This document shows positions 1 to 6,023 of a stretch of DNA of 8,378 nt, one piece after another. Each line of letters opens with the position of its first letter. Within the stretch, counting starts at the first letter, position 1. The stretch lies in NCBI GenBank assembly GCA_016926315.1, contig JAFGOU010000151.1, forward strand, positions 1-8,378. The letters are read 5' to 3'. A program made the position numbers and the translations under genes. Under the pieces are notes generated by a model, which saw nothing but the letters and a program-made list of their open reading frames with translations, searched no databases and was not told the origin of the DNA. This DNA comes from Chitinispirillaceae bacterium. GTDB lineage: Bacteria > Fibrobacterota > Chitinivibrionia > Chitinivibrionales > Chitinispirillaceae.

Positions 1-32
1 AACGAGATTCCTCACGTTTGTTCGGAATGACA
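1..32 (-). repeat. Family A palindromic repeat, partial (cut by window edge)
   Basis: This is one arm of the family A palindrome, ending in GGAATGACA. Its reverse complement is identical over 32 bases to 2288-2319, the first arm of a complete copy downstream of the PHP gene. The other arm would lie to the left of the window. An eight-C run (33-40) separates it from the next copy. Confidence 0.85.
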
Positions 33-40
33 CCCCCCCC

Positions 41-115
41 TGTCATCCCGAGTGAATACGAGGGATCTCAGCCAGACAGGTCCAAGCGAGATTCCTCACT
101 TCGCTCGGAATGACA
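41..115 (-). repeat. Family A palindromic repeat, complete copy
   Basis: This is an imperfect 75-base inverted repeat. The left arm starts TGTCATCCCGAG, the right arm ends CTCGGAATGACA, and both arms are about 29-30 bases long. A 16-base loop (GCCAGACAGGTCCAAG) separates them. The arms are not equivalent: one carries GAGGGATCTCA and the other reads GAGGAATCTCG in reverse complement, so the element has a direction, and here it points to the - strand. The loop is identical in reverse complement to 2416-2431. It has no coding capacity. It resembles dispersed REP/MITE-like palindromes; whether it is mobile cannot be seen here. Confidence 0.9.
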
Positions 116-372
116 GCGAGGGTGATTACGTTTTAACCTGTGAGGCGGAAACCTCTCATTCCCTCTTTGTCCGGGAGATAAAAAAACCAACGCCGAACCT
201 GAATGCTGTTCCGAATCTCTTCTGTAGCCGATTACCAGATTCATGTTGCACAATAAAATATATTTGTATACGCCGAGGCCTTCATATGCCAAAAACCATT
301 ACCGTTCATGGTGAGCGGGAAGACAATTCCGTTATTATACCGAAGTAGAATTAAAAAACGTATATTCCCACA
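116..372. other. Non-coding stretch upstream of the PHP gene
   Basis: I see no gene here. The short reading frames that cross it run into the neighbouring repeats and resemble no protein I know. The part around 246-345 is AT-rich and may hold the promoter for the PHP gene (for example TTGCAC at 246-251 followed by TATACG at 267-272, but with a short 15-base spacer). No -10/-35 pair is good enough to call with confidence. Confidence 0.5.
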
Positions 373-2010
373 ATGCCCGTTCCTCCCGACCTCCTTTCCA
401 TCCCCCTTGTTATGCTCTACGCCGAGACCCATTTCCGGTTTTTCCGGTTTTTCCCCTCGCTTTTGTTCAAACGTCAACCGGAAATTCTGTTCGACCTTCC
501 CAAACGGCTCGACCCATCTGCGCCTGACCTGCCGGTCATACTTATTGCCAACGATATCGACCGGTTTCCAATCACCCTTTCAGAGTGCTCGATCGCCGTG
601 TCCTGCGCTTCACAAAAGCCAAAACGGTTTGATTTCCCTGACGTTACGCAACTGGCCGTCGATCACCCGCTGCGCAAGTCAATGCTGGTGTGCCTGTTAC
701 GCATTCCGAGAAACGAATTGCCTTCCGGCCTGCTCCATGTGACCGCAAAAGTCACGGTTACCACGGGGAAATCGAGGCGGATCGTGCTCAATGACAATTT
801 TCCCGGAACACCGAAATATCCGTTTTCATGTTATCGTGCGGATGAGAGGCTTCCAGGGTCTGACATATGCTCCTACGGCGACCTGCATGTCCACTCACTG
901 TACTCCCAAAGCCATGTGGAGTTCGGTCCGCCGATCAGCATCATTGACCTGATGACCAGGGCAAATGGTCTGGATTTCTGTGCTGTCACCGACCACTCCT
1001 ATGATCTTGCCAGTGGCATCGATAACTACCTTTCACCTGATCCCGGGTTGAGCCGCTGGCGTCTTTTTCTCGAAGAATTCAGCAAAAACAGCGATTTTCA
1101 ATCGATCATGATCCCGGGCGAAGAGGTCTCCTGTCTCAACAAAAATGGCGAGGTGGTGCATCTGTGCGGCCTGAACCTGCACGACTTTATCCCGGGGAAT
1201 CTCGATGGCGCTCGAAAAGGCCGCAGCCACGATCTCCAGCTTTCGCTTGCCGATGCGATTGCGAATATCCATTCTCAGGGAGGGGTCGCCGTTGCCGCAC
1301 ACCCTGGTGCCCGCGTGGGATTCATGCAGCGGCTTTTTCTTCAACGCGGCAACTGGTCAATGGGTGACCTGCGGAAAAGGCTTGACGGTATGCAAATAAT
1401 GAACAGTGGGGTATCTCCTCTTCTTGAATACGGCAAGGCGCTGTGGATAAAGATATTACTGCAAGGACATAAAGTTCCGCTTTTAGCCGGAAACGATGCG
1501 CATGGCGATTTTAACCGGTATCGTGCCATTACCACTCCTTTCGTGAATATCAGCGACCGGCTTGACCGGTTTTTTGGTAATGGGAAAACGGGAATATATG
1601 GGCAACCGAGATGCATTCCTGATGTTCTGGATGCTATCAGACAGGGAAAAACCTTCATCACCACCGGGCCGTTTATCTCCATGAGCGTTTCAGGGTCATT
1701 GACAGGTGACCAGGTAATCTCCCATTCGCCAATTTCACCCGAAATCAACAGGATATTCGTCCACGCTTACAGCACGGCGGAGTTCGGGACAGTCAGGGAG
1801 GTTCGGGTCCTGGCCGGAAAAAAAGGGGATGATCGGGAAACCGTTGTTTTTTCAAGGAATTACGCGAATGAGAAGCGGTTTTCAGTTGATGCGGAAATTG
1901 ACCTCAATGCTTTGATTTCCGATATGATATATCTTCGGGCCGAGGTTACCTGCGCCTCTCCCCAAAAATTCCCTTCCGCAGCGTTTTCCAGCCCGGTTTA
2001 TTGGGGATAA
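373..2010 (+). CDS. PHP-domain metallohydrolase, CehA/McbA-like
   Basis: This 545-aa protein has a PHP (polymerase and histidinol phosphatase) fold, a metal-dependent phosphoesterase/hydrolase barrel. Visible metal-site motifs are DLHVHS (H172, H174), VTDHS (D207, H208), PGEEVS (E250 or E251), H263, AAHPG (H310) and GNDAHGD (D375, H377), so the site looks complete. After the barrel, ITTGPF and a beta-rich tail are typical of the CehA/McbA-like PHP group. Residues 1 to about 165 form a separate, apparently beta-rich N-terminal domain that I do not recognise. There is no clear signal peptide, so it is probably cytoplasmic. No ribosome site precedes the ATG at 373 (an in-frame stop lies at 352-354); an ATG at 412 (residue 14) is an alternative start. 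The gene stands alone, with repeats on both sides, and by eye is less GC-rich than the arg genes. The substrate is unknown; CehA and McbA act on carbaryl and a phenylamide respectively, but such activity must not be inferred here. Confidence 0.88.
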   Translation: MPVPPDLLSIPLVMLYAETHFRFFRFFPSLLFKRQPEILFDLPKRLDPSAPDLPVILIANDIDRFPITLSECSIAVSCASQKPKRFDFPDVTQLAVDHPLRKSMLVCLLRIPRNELPSGLLHVTAKVTVTTGKSRRIVLNDNFPGTPKYPFSCYRADERLPGSDICSYGDLHVHSLYSQSHVEFGPPISIIDLMTRANGLDFCAVTDHSYDLASGIDNYLSPDPGLSRWRLFLEEFSKNSDFQSIMIPGEEVSCLNKNGEVVHLCGLNLHDFIPGNLDGARKGRSHDLQLSLADAIANIHSQGGVAVAAHPGARVGFMQRLFLQRGNWSMGDLRKRLDGMQIMNSGVSPLLEYGKALWIKILLQGHKVPLLAGNDAHGDFNRYRAITTPFVNISDRLDRFFGNGKTGIYGQPRCIPDVLDAIRQGKTFITTGPFISMSVSGSLTGDQVISHSPISPEINRIFVHAYSTAEFGTVREVRVLAGKKGDDRETVVFSRNYANEKRFSVDAEIDLNALISDMIYLRAEVTCASPQKFPSAAFSSPVYWG

Positions 2011-2011
2011 A

Positions 2012-2069
2012 CTGAGGGATGTACCTGTAATCCGTCTACCCTGAGATCCCTCGCGCACTCGGGATGACA
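2012..2069 (+). repeat. Family A repeat, truncated, directly after the PHP stop codon
   Basis: The second arm is complete (2041-2069, CTGAGATCCC... to GGGATGACA), but the outer part of the first arm is missing. What remains of the first arm (GAGGGAT, 2014-2020) still pairs with ATCCCTC (2046-2052), giving a stem that starts two bases after the TAA. It could end or protect the PHP mRNA, but it has no following T-run, so a classical intrinsic terminator is not supported. Confidence 0.75.
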
Positions 2070-2083
2070 GAACAAGGCAATCA

Positions 2084-2195
2084 GGATGACAGGTGGCTCC
2101 CCCATCGGGGGCCGGGTGGGGCGCTCCAAGCCGGGTGTGAAATCCCGCTGGTTCCTGTCTGCACTGAGATCCCTCGCCTGGGGCTCGGGATGACA
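2084..2195 (+). repeat. Composite repeat copy 1: GC-rich hairpin plus decayed family A element
   Basis: It begins with GGATGACAGGTGGCTCCCCC, then an A/T-variable three-base turn and GGGGGCCGGG, forming a strong GC hairpin (about 2096-2113). A decayed first arm (AAATCCCG, about 2130-2138), a CCTGTCT loop and a full second arm (2164-2195) follow. Bases 2084-2116 match 2356-2388 with one difference, so this is the same composite as the one ending at 2460. Confidence 0.75.
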
Positions 2196-2202
2196 GTATA
2201 CC

Positions 2203-2278
2203 TGTCATTCCGAACGAACGTGAGGAATCTCGCTTTACCTGTCTACCCTGAGATCCCTCGTTTTCACTCGGGATGACA
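2203..2278 (+). repeat. Family A palindromic repeat, complete copy
   Basis: This 76-base imperfect palindrome runs from TGTCATTCCGAACG to CACTCGGGATGACA. Pairing the two 30-base arms by hand gives 22 Watson-Crick pairs, 4 G-T pairs and 4 mismatches, around a loop that contains ACCTGTCT. It is oriented to the + strand, opposite to the copy at 41-115. Confidence 0.9.
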
Positions 2279-2287
2279 GGGGGGAGG

Positions 2288-2363
2288 TGTCATTCCGAAC
2301 AAACGTGAGGAATCTCGTTTTACCTGGCTGTTTTGAGATCCCTCGCCTCAGCTCGGGATGACA
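2288..2363 (+). repeat. Family A palindromic repeat, complete copy
   Basis: This copy starts nine bases after the previous one and has the same direction. The first arm (2288-2319) is identical to the reverse complement of bases 1-32. The loop is more diverged (TACCTGGCTG). The second arm ends CTCGGGATGACA at 2363 and runs straight into the GC-rich hairpin of the next composite. Confidence 0.9.
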
Positions 2364-2460
2364 GGTGGCTCCCCCTTCGGGGGCCGGGGGGCGGTCCACA
2401 CGTTGAGGAATCTCGCTTGGACCTGTCTGGCTGGGATCCCTCGTTGCACTCGGGATGACA
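2364..2460 (+). repeat. Composite repeat copy 2: GC-rich hairpin plus family A element
   Basis: GGCTCCCCCTTCGGGGGCC (2367-2385) can fold as a GC hairpin with one bulged T. It replaces the outer part of the first arm of a family A element. The rest of that element (about 2404-2460) has the inner first arm TGAGGAATCTCG, the loop CTTGGACCTGTCTGGC and a full second arm. Bases 2404-2433 match the copy at 41-115 in reverse complement without a difference. Confidence 0.8.
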
Positions 2461-2470
2461 GAACCTAAAA

Positions 2471-2512
2471 GCTCGGGATGAGAGGGGTGCGGCAAGGGTT
2501 GATGCCACCCCC
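2471..2512 (+). repeat. Family A arm remnant and a small GC stem
   Basis: GCTCGGGATGAGAG (2471-2484) looks like the end of a further, eroded second arm. The following bases can form a short stem, GGGGTG (2484-2489) with CACCCC (2506-2511). No T-run follows, so I do not call a terminator. This closes the roughly 500-base repeat block between the PHP gene and the arg promoter. Confidence 0.4.
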
Positions 2513-2540
2513 ATAACCCCTTCACTCACCCCTTGGTCAA

Positions 2541-2601
2541 AATCTATTTTTATTACTTACTTGTTTTAGCATGCAACGTTACTTCACCTATAATAGTTAC
2601 G
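2541..2601 (+). promoter_or_regulatory. Sigma-70-type promoter for the arg genes
   Basis: A perfect -10 box TATAAT (2589-2594) lies 17 bases after TTAGCA (2566-2571; four of six match TTGACA). AT-rich DNA at 2541-2561, in the -60 to -40 zone, could act as an UP element. Transcription would start near 2601, only about 14 bases before the argC GTG, so there is no room for a leader attenuator or riboswitch. I see no convincing ArgR box. Confidence 0.7.
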
Positions 2602-2614
2602 AAAGACCGTAATC

Positions 2615-3643
2615 GTGGCAAAAAAAATTACCACTGGCATTCTAGGCGCGACTTCCTACACCGGCATTGAGTTGATAAAACTCCTTTCCCGGCACGACCA
2701 GGCAACCATCTCCCTTATTTCATCACGGTCCAATCCCGGAGAACGGTACTCCTCGATTTTCCCGGAAATGAAAGGCATCTTCGACGGCACGCTCGTTTCC
2801 CCGGAAGACGCACTGACAAAAAGCGTCGATTGCGTCTTTTCCTGTCTGCCGCATGCGGTCTCGGCGGAACTCCTGCTCCCCTTTATCGAAAAAGGGACGC
2901 GGGTCATCGATCTCAGCGCCGATTTCCGGCTCACCGATCCTGCGGTTTACGAAAAATGGTACCAGCACAAGCACCCGGCCCCCGACCTGCTCGAAAAAGC
3001 CGTTTACGGCCTGCCGGAGCATTACCGGAAGGCAATCGCCGGCGCACGGATACTTGCCAATCCCGGCTGTTACGTCACCAGCGTCCTGCTGCCCCTCATC
3101 CCGCTTTTCAGGATTGCCGGAACCGGGATCGATTGGGTGATCGCCGATTCAAAATCAGGCGCGAGCGGCGCCGGCCGGTCGCTCAAAATAAATACCCATT
3201 TCTGCGAGGCGAACGAGAACTTTTCCGCCTATTCCGTCGGCCATTCCCACCGGCACACGCCGGAGATGGAGCAGGAGCTGTCACATGCCGCGGGAAGGAA
3301 GATCTCATTGACCTTCTCTCCCCACCTGCTGCCCATCAGCAGGGGAATTCTTTCTACCCTGTATATTAAAACAACGCTGTCGGCGATCGAATGCCAGGCG
3401 ATCGTCACCGCAGCCTATAAAAACGAGCCGTTCGTGCGAATCCGTGAGCAAACCGACCTGCCCACGATCCACGGCGTGGTCCATACCAACTATTGCGACA
3501 TGGCGTTCACGGCCGGTACGGGCGGACATCCGGTGATCGCGGTATGCACGGTTGACAACCTCATCAAAGGAGCATCGGGTCAGGCGGTGCAGAACATGAA
3601 CATCATGTTTGGTTGTAACGAAACCGCGGGATTGTTACGGTAA
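2615..3643 (+). CDS. argC: N-acetyl-gamma-glutamyl-phosphate reductase
   Basis: This enzyme catalyses the third step of arginine synthesis: NADPH-dependent reduction of N-acetylglutamyl phosphate to N-acetylglutamate semialdehyde, in the cytoplasm. The 342-aa length is normal for the family. The N-terminal dinucleotide-binding loop is GILGATSYTG (residues 8-17). The catalytic cysteine is C152 in NPGCYVTS, SKSGASGAGRS follows, and H214 in HSHRHTPEME fits the family's catalytic histidine. The start is GTG at 2615: an in-frame stop at 2594-2596 blocks any longer form, and the next methionine lies far inside the nucleotide-binding domain. The ribosome site is weak (GAAAG, 2601-2605), partly because the leader is so short. 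It is the first gene of the cluster and argB follows after 21 bases. Confidence 0.97.
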   Translation: MAKKITTGILGATSYTGIELIKLLSRHDQATISLISSRSNPGERYSSIFPEMKGIFDGTLVSPEDALTKSVDCVFSCLPHAVSAELLLPFIEKGTRVIDLSADFRLTDPAVYEKWYQHKHPAPDLLEKAVYGLPEHYRKAIAGARILANPGCYVTSVLLPLIPLFRIAGTGIDWVIADSKSGASGAGRSLKINTHFCEANENFSAYSVGHSHRHTPEMEQELSHAAGRKISLTFSPHLLPISRGILSTLYIKTTLSAIECQAIVTAAYKNEPFVRIREQTDLPTIHGVVHTNYCDMAFTAGTGGHPVIAVCTVDNLIKGASGQAVQNMNIMFGCNETAGLLR

Positions 3644-3664
3644 ACACCAGGGGGAAAGCGCAGC

Positions 3665-4444
3665 ATGAAAACCGTATGCATTAAAATAGGCGGATCGACG
3701 GTCGACGCCACAGGACTCCTGCAGGAACTGGGACAGAGCATCGCGAAGCTGCTGCCCGCCACGTTTCCCATCATCGTGCATGGCGGGGGCAAGGACATCG
3801 CGCGGATGCTCGACAAACTTGACAAAGAGTACAGCTTTGTCGAGGGAATGCGGGTGACCGACGCGGAAATGGTCTCGATCGTGCAGATGGTGCTCTCGGG
3901 CGACGTCAACAAACGGATCGTCAACCTGCTGCTCAAGGAGGGGGTCATCGCGGCCGGCATCAGCGGGGTGGACGGCAACCTGTTCGAAGTGTCGAAAATG
4001 CTCATGCGGGGCCACGATATAGGCCTGGTCGGGAAAATCGAGAAGGTGAATACCGCGGTCATCGACGCTTTCAAACCCTGCAAGATCGTGCCCGTGATCT
4101 CACCACTGTCGCGTGACAAGACGGGAACCATTTACAACGTCAACGCCGACCTTGCGGCGAGCGAACTGGCCATGGCGATCAAGGCCGACGACCTTATTTT
4201 CGTTTCCGACGTACCCGGCGTCTTGATCGACGACGTGGTGCAGAAAGAAATCCGCACGGGAGAGATCGAGGGCTTGATATCGCGCGGCCATGTGACCGGG
4301 GGCATGATCCCGAAACTCCGGAGCGCAGCCGACGCGGTGCATCGCGGGGTCAAGCGCGTGCACATCTGCGGCTGGCGCGACAGCGCAACGCTGCAGCAGC
4401 AGTTGCTCAAGGACACCGCGACCGGGACCGTGATTTTTAAGTAG
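3665..4444 (+). CDS. argB: Acetylglutamate kinase
   Basis: This is the second step of arginine synthesis: ATP-dependent phosphorylation of N-acetylglutamate. At 259 aa it is a complete amino-acid kinase. KIGGS (residues 7-11) and HGGGK (39-43) form the nucleotide/phosphate site, RVTD (63-66) and NVNAD (158-162) contact acetylglutamate, and GGMIPK (K217) is the C-terminal ATP-site motif. The ATG at 3665 has a good ribosome site, AGGGGG at 3649-3654, ten bases upstream. The protein starts directly at the first beta strand and lacks the N-terminal helix that goes with arginine feedback inhibition in, for example, the Pseudomonas and Thermotoga enzymes. In length and in its C-terminal WRDS.. and ..GTVI segments it resembles the E. 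coli enzyme, which is arginine-insensitive. Insensitivity here is an inference. It is probably co-transcribed with argC. Confidence 0.97.
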   Translation: MKTVCIKIGGSTVDATGLLQELGQSIAKLLPATFPIIVHGGGKDIARMLDKLDKEYSFVEGMRVTDAEMVSIVQMVLSGDVNKRIVNLLLKEGVIAAGISGVDGNLFEVSKMLMRGHDIGLVGKIEKVNTAVIDAFKPCKIVPVISPLSRDKTGTIYNVNADLAASELAMAIKADDLIFVSDVPGVLIDDVVQKEIRTGEIEGLISRGHVTGGMIPKLRSAADAVHRGVKRVHICGWRDSATLQQQLLKDTATGTVIFK

Positions 4445-4471
4445 CTTTTGTTCGGAATTGCCTGTTTAAGA

Positions 4472-4560
4472 TGTCACGCTGAGTTGAGCTTGCCCTGAGT
4501 GTATCAAAGGGAAGCGTTGTCTCTTTGGTAATCGGACCCTTCGACAGGCTCAGGGTGACA
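4472..4560. repeat. Family B palindromic repeat in the argB-argD gap
   Basis: The left arm starts TGTCACGCTGAG (4472-4483) and the right arm is CCCTTCGACAGGCTCAGG followed by GTGACA (4537-4560), with about 25 bases between the arms. The left side contains two pairing segments: TGTCACGCTGAG (one mismatch to the right end) and CCCTGAG...AAAGGG (about 4493-4511). Both can pair with the same right arm, so two alternative folds exist. It resembles the widespread TTCGACAGGCTCAGG-type dispersed repeats. It fills most of the 166-base gap and may affect argD expression or mRNA stability. Confidence 0.8.
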
Positions 4561-4610
4561 CAGCGGAAGTAAAAGTTCACCAAAAACGGGAAAACACACG
4601 GAAACCAAAC

Positions 4611-5795
4611 ATGAAAAACCAGGACTACAACGACCTCTTCGTTCCCACCTACGCGCGTAGCGGCGCTCCGCTGGTCAAAGGCAGGGGGATGTACCTGTAC
4701 GACACCAACGGCAAGCCGTTTCTCGACTTCGGCGCCGGCATCGCGGTCAACGCGCTCGGCCACGCCCATCCCGCACTCGTCAAGGCGGTGACAAAAAACG
4801 GGGCGTTGCTGCTCCACACTTCAAACCTCTATTTCAACAAGACGAACCTCGACTTTGCCGCTCTTCTCGCGAACCACGTATTCCCGGGAAAACTTTTCCT
4901 CTGCAACACCGGCACCGAGGCCAACGAAGCGGCCATGAAGTTCAGCAGGAAATGGGCCACCGCGACCGACAGGTCGAAGTATCATATCCTCTCCTTTTCC
5001 CATGGATTCCACGGCAGGACCTACGGCGCCATGAGCGCGACCGCGCAGCCGGTATTTCACAAAGGGTTCAAGCCGCTGCTTCCCGGATGCCACTATGCGC
5101 CGTTCAACGATCTTGCGGCCACCGGAAAACTTCTTGACAAATACTCCTATGCGGCGGTCATTGTCGAGCCGTTTCAGGGAGAGGGCGGCATCACCCGGGC
5201 GACCACGGAGTTTCTGAAATTTTTACGGAAGTATTGCACCGGCCACCGGATCGCCCTGCTATTCGACGAAATCCAGTGCGGCATGGGCCGGACCGGTACC
5301 TTGTGGCACTACCAGCAGCATGGGGTGGTCCCTGACATGATGACCCTTGCCAAGCCGGTCGGCGGCGGGCTGCCGCTTGGCGCCGTAGTGGTGAGAAACG
5401 ACATCGCGGCCTGCATCAAACCCGGCGACCACGGCACCACGTTCGGCGGTAATCCTCTGGCGTGCGCTCTGGGCATTGAAACGCTCAAGATCGTCACCAG
5501 GCCGTCGTTTCTTGCGTCGGTCAGGAAAAACGGCGCCTATCTGATGCACAAGCTCGAAGCGCTCGCAAAAAAATACCCGCTCATCAGGGAGGTCAGGGGA
5601 TGCGGCCTTCTGGTGGGCGTCGAGGTCACGGTTGACCCGAAGGAGATCGTGGCGGCGTGCAGGGAGCTCGGGCTCCTGGTCATCAAGGCGGAACGGCATA
5701 CGGTGCGGTTCATTCCGCCGCTCATCGTGACGAAAAAGGAGATCGACAAGGCGGTTGGGATATTTGAGAAGGCGATTGCCGTCTGCAAACAATAA
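4611..5795 (+). CDS. argD: Acetylornithine aminotransferase
   Basis: This PLP-dependent class III aminotransferase converts N-acetylglutamate semialdehyde plus glutamate to N-acetylornithine, the fourth step of arginine synthesis. Its 394 aa match the family. Seen motifs: NTGTEANEAAMKF around residues 99-111 (PLP phosphate site), HGFHGRT, FDEIQCGMGRTG with D219 (binds the PLP ring nitrogen), K248 in LAKPVGGG (Schiff-base lysine) and TTFGGNPLACA. The ATG at 4611 is preceded by GGAAA (4600-4604). ArgD-type enzymes often also act on succinyl-diaminopimelate in lysine synthesis, and related sequences include ornithine and GABA aminotransferases, but its place next to argC and argB favours ArgD. 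It lies 166 bases after argB, with a family B palindrome between them, so it may be read from the argC promoter or have its own. Confidence 0.95.
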   Translation: MKNQDYNDLFVPTYARSGAPLVKGRGMYLYDTNGKPFLDFGAGIAVNALGHAHPALVKAVTKNGALLLHTSNLYFNKTNLDFAALLANHVFPGKLFLCNTGTEANEAAMKFSRKWATATDRSKYHILSFSHGFHGRTYGAMSATAQPVFHKGFKPLLPGCHYAPFNDLAATGKLLDKYSYAAVIVEPFQGEGGITRATTEFLKFLRKYCTGHRIALLFDEIQCGMGRTGTLWHYQQHGVVPDMMTLAKPVGGGLPLGAVVVRNDIAACIKPGDHGTTFGGNPLACALGIETLKIVTRPSFLASVRKNGAYLMHKLEALAKKYPLIREVRGCGLLVGVEVTVDPKEIVAACRELGLLVIKAERHTVRFIPPLIVTKKEIDKAVGIFEKAIAVCKQ

Positions 5796-5871
5796 ATTAC
5801 GGAATGGAGCTTTGAAAAACACCCCGTGCAAAACGGGTATAAACAGATGTGATCGTATACACCCCGCACAT

Positions 5872-5928
5872 CCTGAGCCAAGGTTACCCTGAGCGCTTCG
5901 TCAGGCTCAGCACAGGCATGACGAAGGG
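5872..5928. repeat. Family B-type repeat, fragmentary, in the argD-argG gap
   Basis: CCTGAGCC, CCCTGAGC, TCAGGCTCAGCA and ACGAAGGG follow each other, all pieces of the same TTCGACAGGCTCAGG-type repeat as at 4472-4560. CTGAGC (5889-5894) pairs with GCTCAG (5905-5910) around a ten-base loop. The arrangement looks like a rearranged or decayed element rather than one clean palindrome. Confidence 0.6.
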
Positions 5929-5958
5929 AAGGATGAAGCGATAAGCAATCAACCGGTT

Positions 5959-5981
5959 CATGGTTCGACAGGCTCACCATG
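5959..5981 (+). repeat. Short family B palindrome overlapping a false argG start
   Basis: CATGGT (5959-5964) and ACCATG (5976-5981) are inverted repeats around TCGACAGGCTC, the common core of these dispersed repeats. The ATG inside the second arm (5979-5981) is in frame with argG, and no stop separates them. It has no ribosome site and would add 15 residues that are not part of the ArgG fold. Confidence 0.7.
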
Positions 5982-6023
5982 AGCGATTTTTCACAATTAC
6001 GCGATAATGACAAGGACCTAAAA

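Noticed and set aside
52..348. 98-codon reading frame upstream of the PHP gene
   Set aside because: It begins inside a palindromic repeat, has no ribosome site and its product resembles nothing; it is read-through of repeat DNA.
2012..2484. Repeat cluster as a possible CRISPR array
   Set aside because: The repeats are palindromes with two unequal arms, overlap or abut with gaps of 1-20 bases, and have no uniform unique spacers. No cas genes are near.
2064..2529. Several short reading frames on both strands within the repeat block
   Set aside because: Their products consist of translated repeat units (for example SFRTNVRNLA or CHPE.. patterns) and are artefacts of the repeats.
2561..2614. 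ArgR operator or arginine-responsive riboswitch before argC
   Set aside because: No pair of TGAAT...ATTCA-like half-sites is visible around the promoter, and the predicted leader of about 14 bases is far too short for a riboswitch or attenuator.
5259..5831. 190-codon frame antisense to argD, and similar long antisense frames over argB, argC and argG
   Set aside because: They are shadows of GC-rich coding sequence on the other strand, with arginine-, histidine- and proline-rich products and no ribosome sites.
5823..5837. CCCGT-GCAAA-ACGGG hairpin after argD as an intrinsic terminator
   Set aside because: The stem is only five pairs and is followed by TATAAAC rather than a T-run. A nearby TTGAAA/TATAAA pair was also considered as an argG promoter, but its 20-base spacer is too long.
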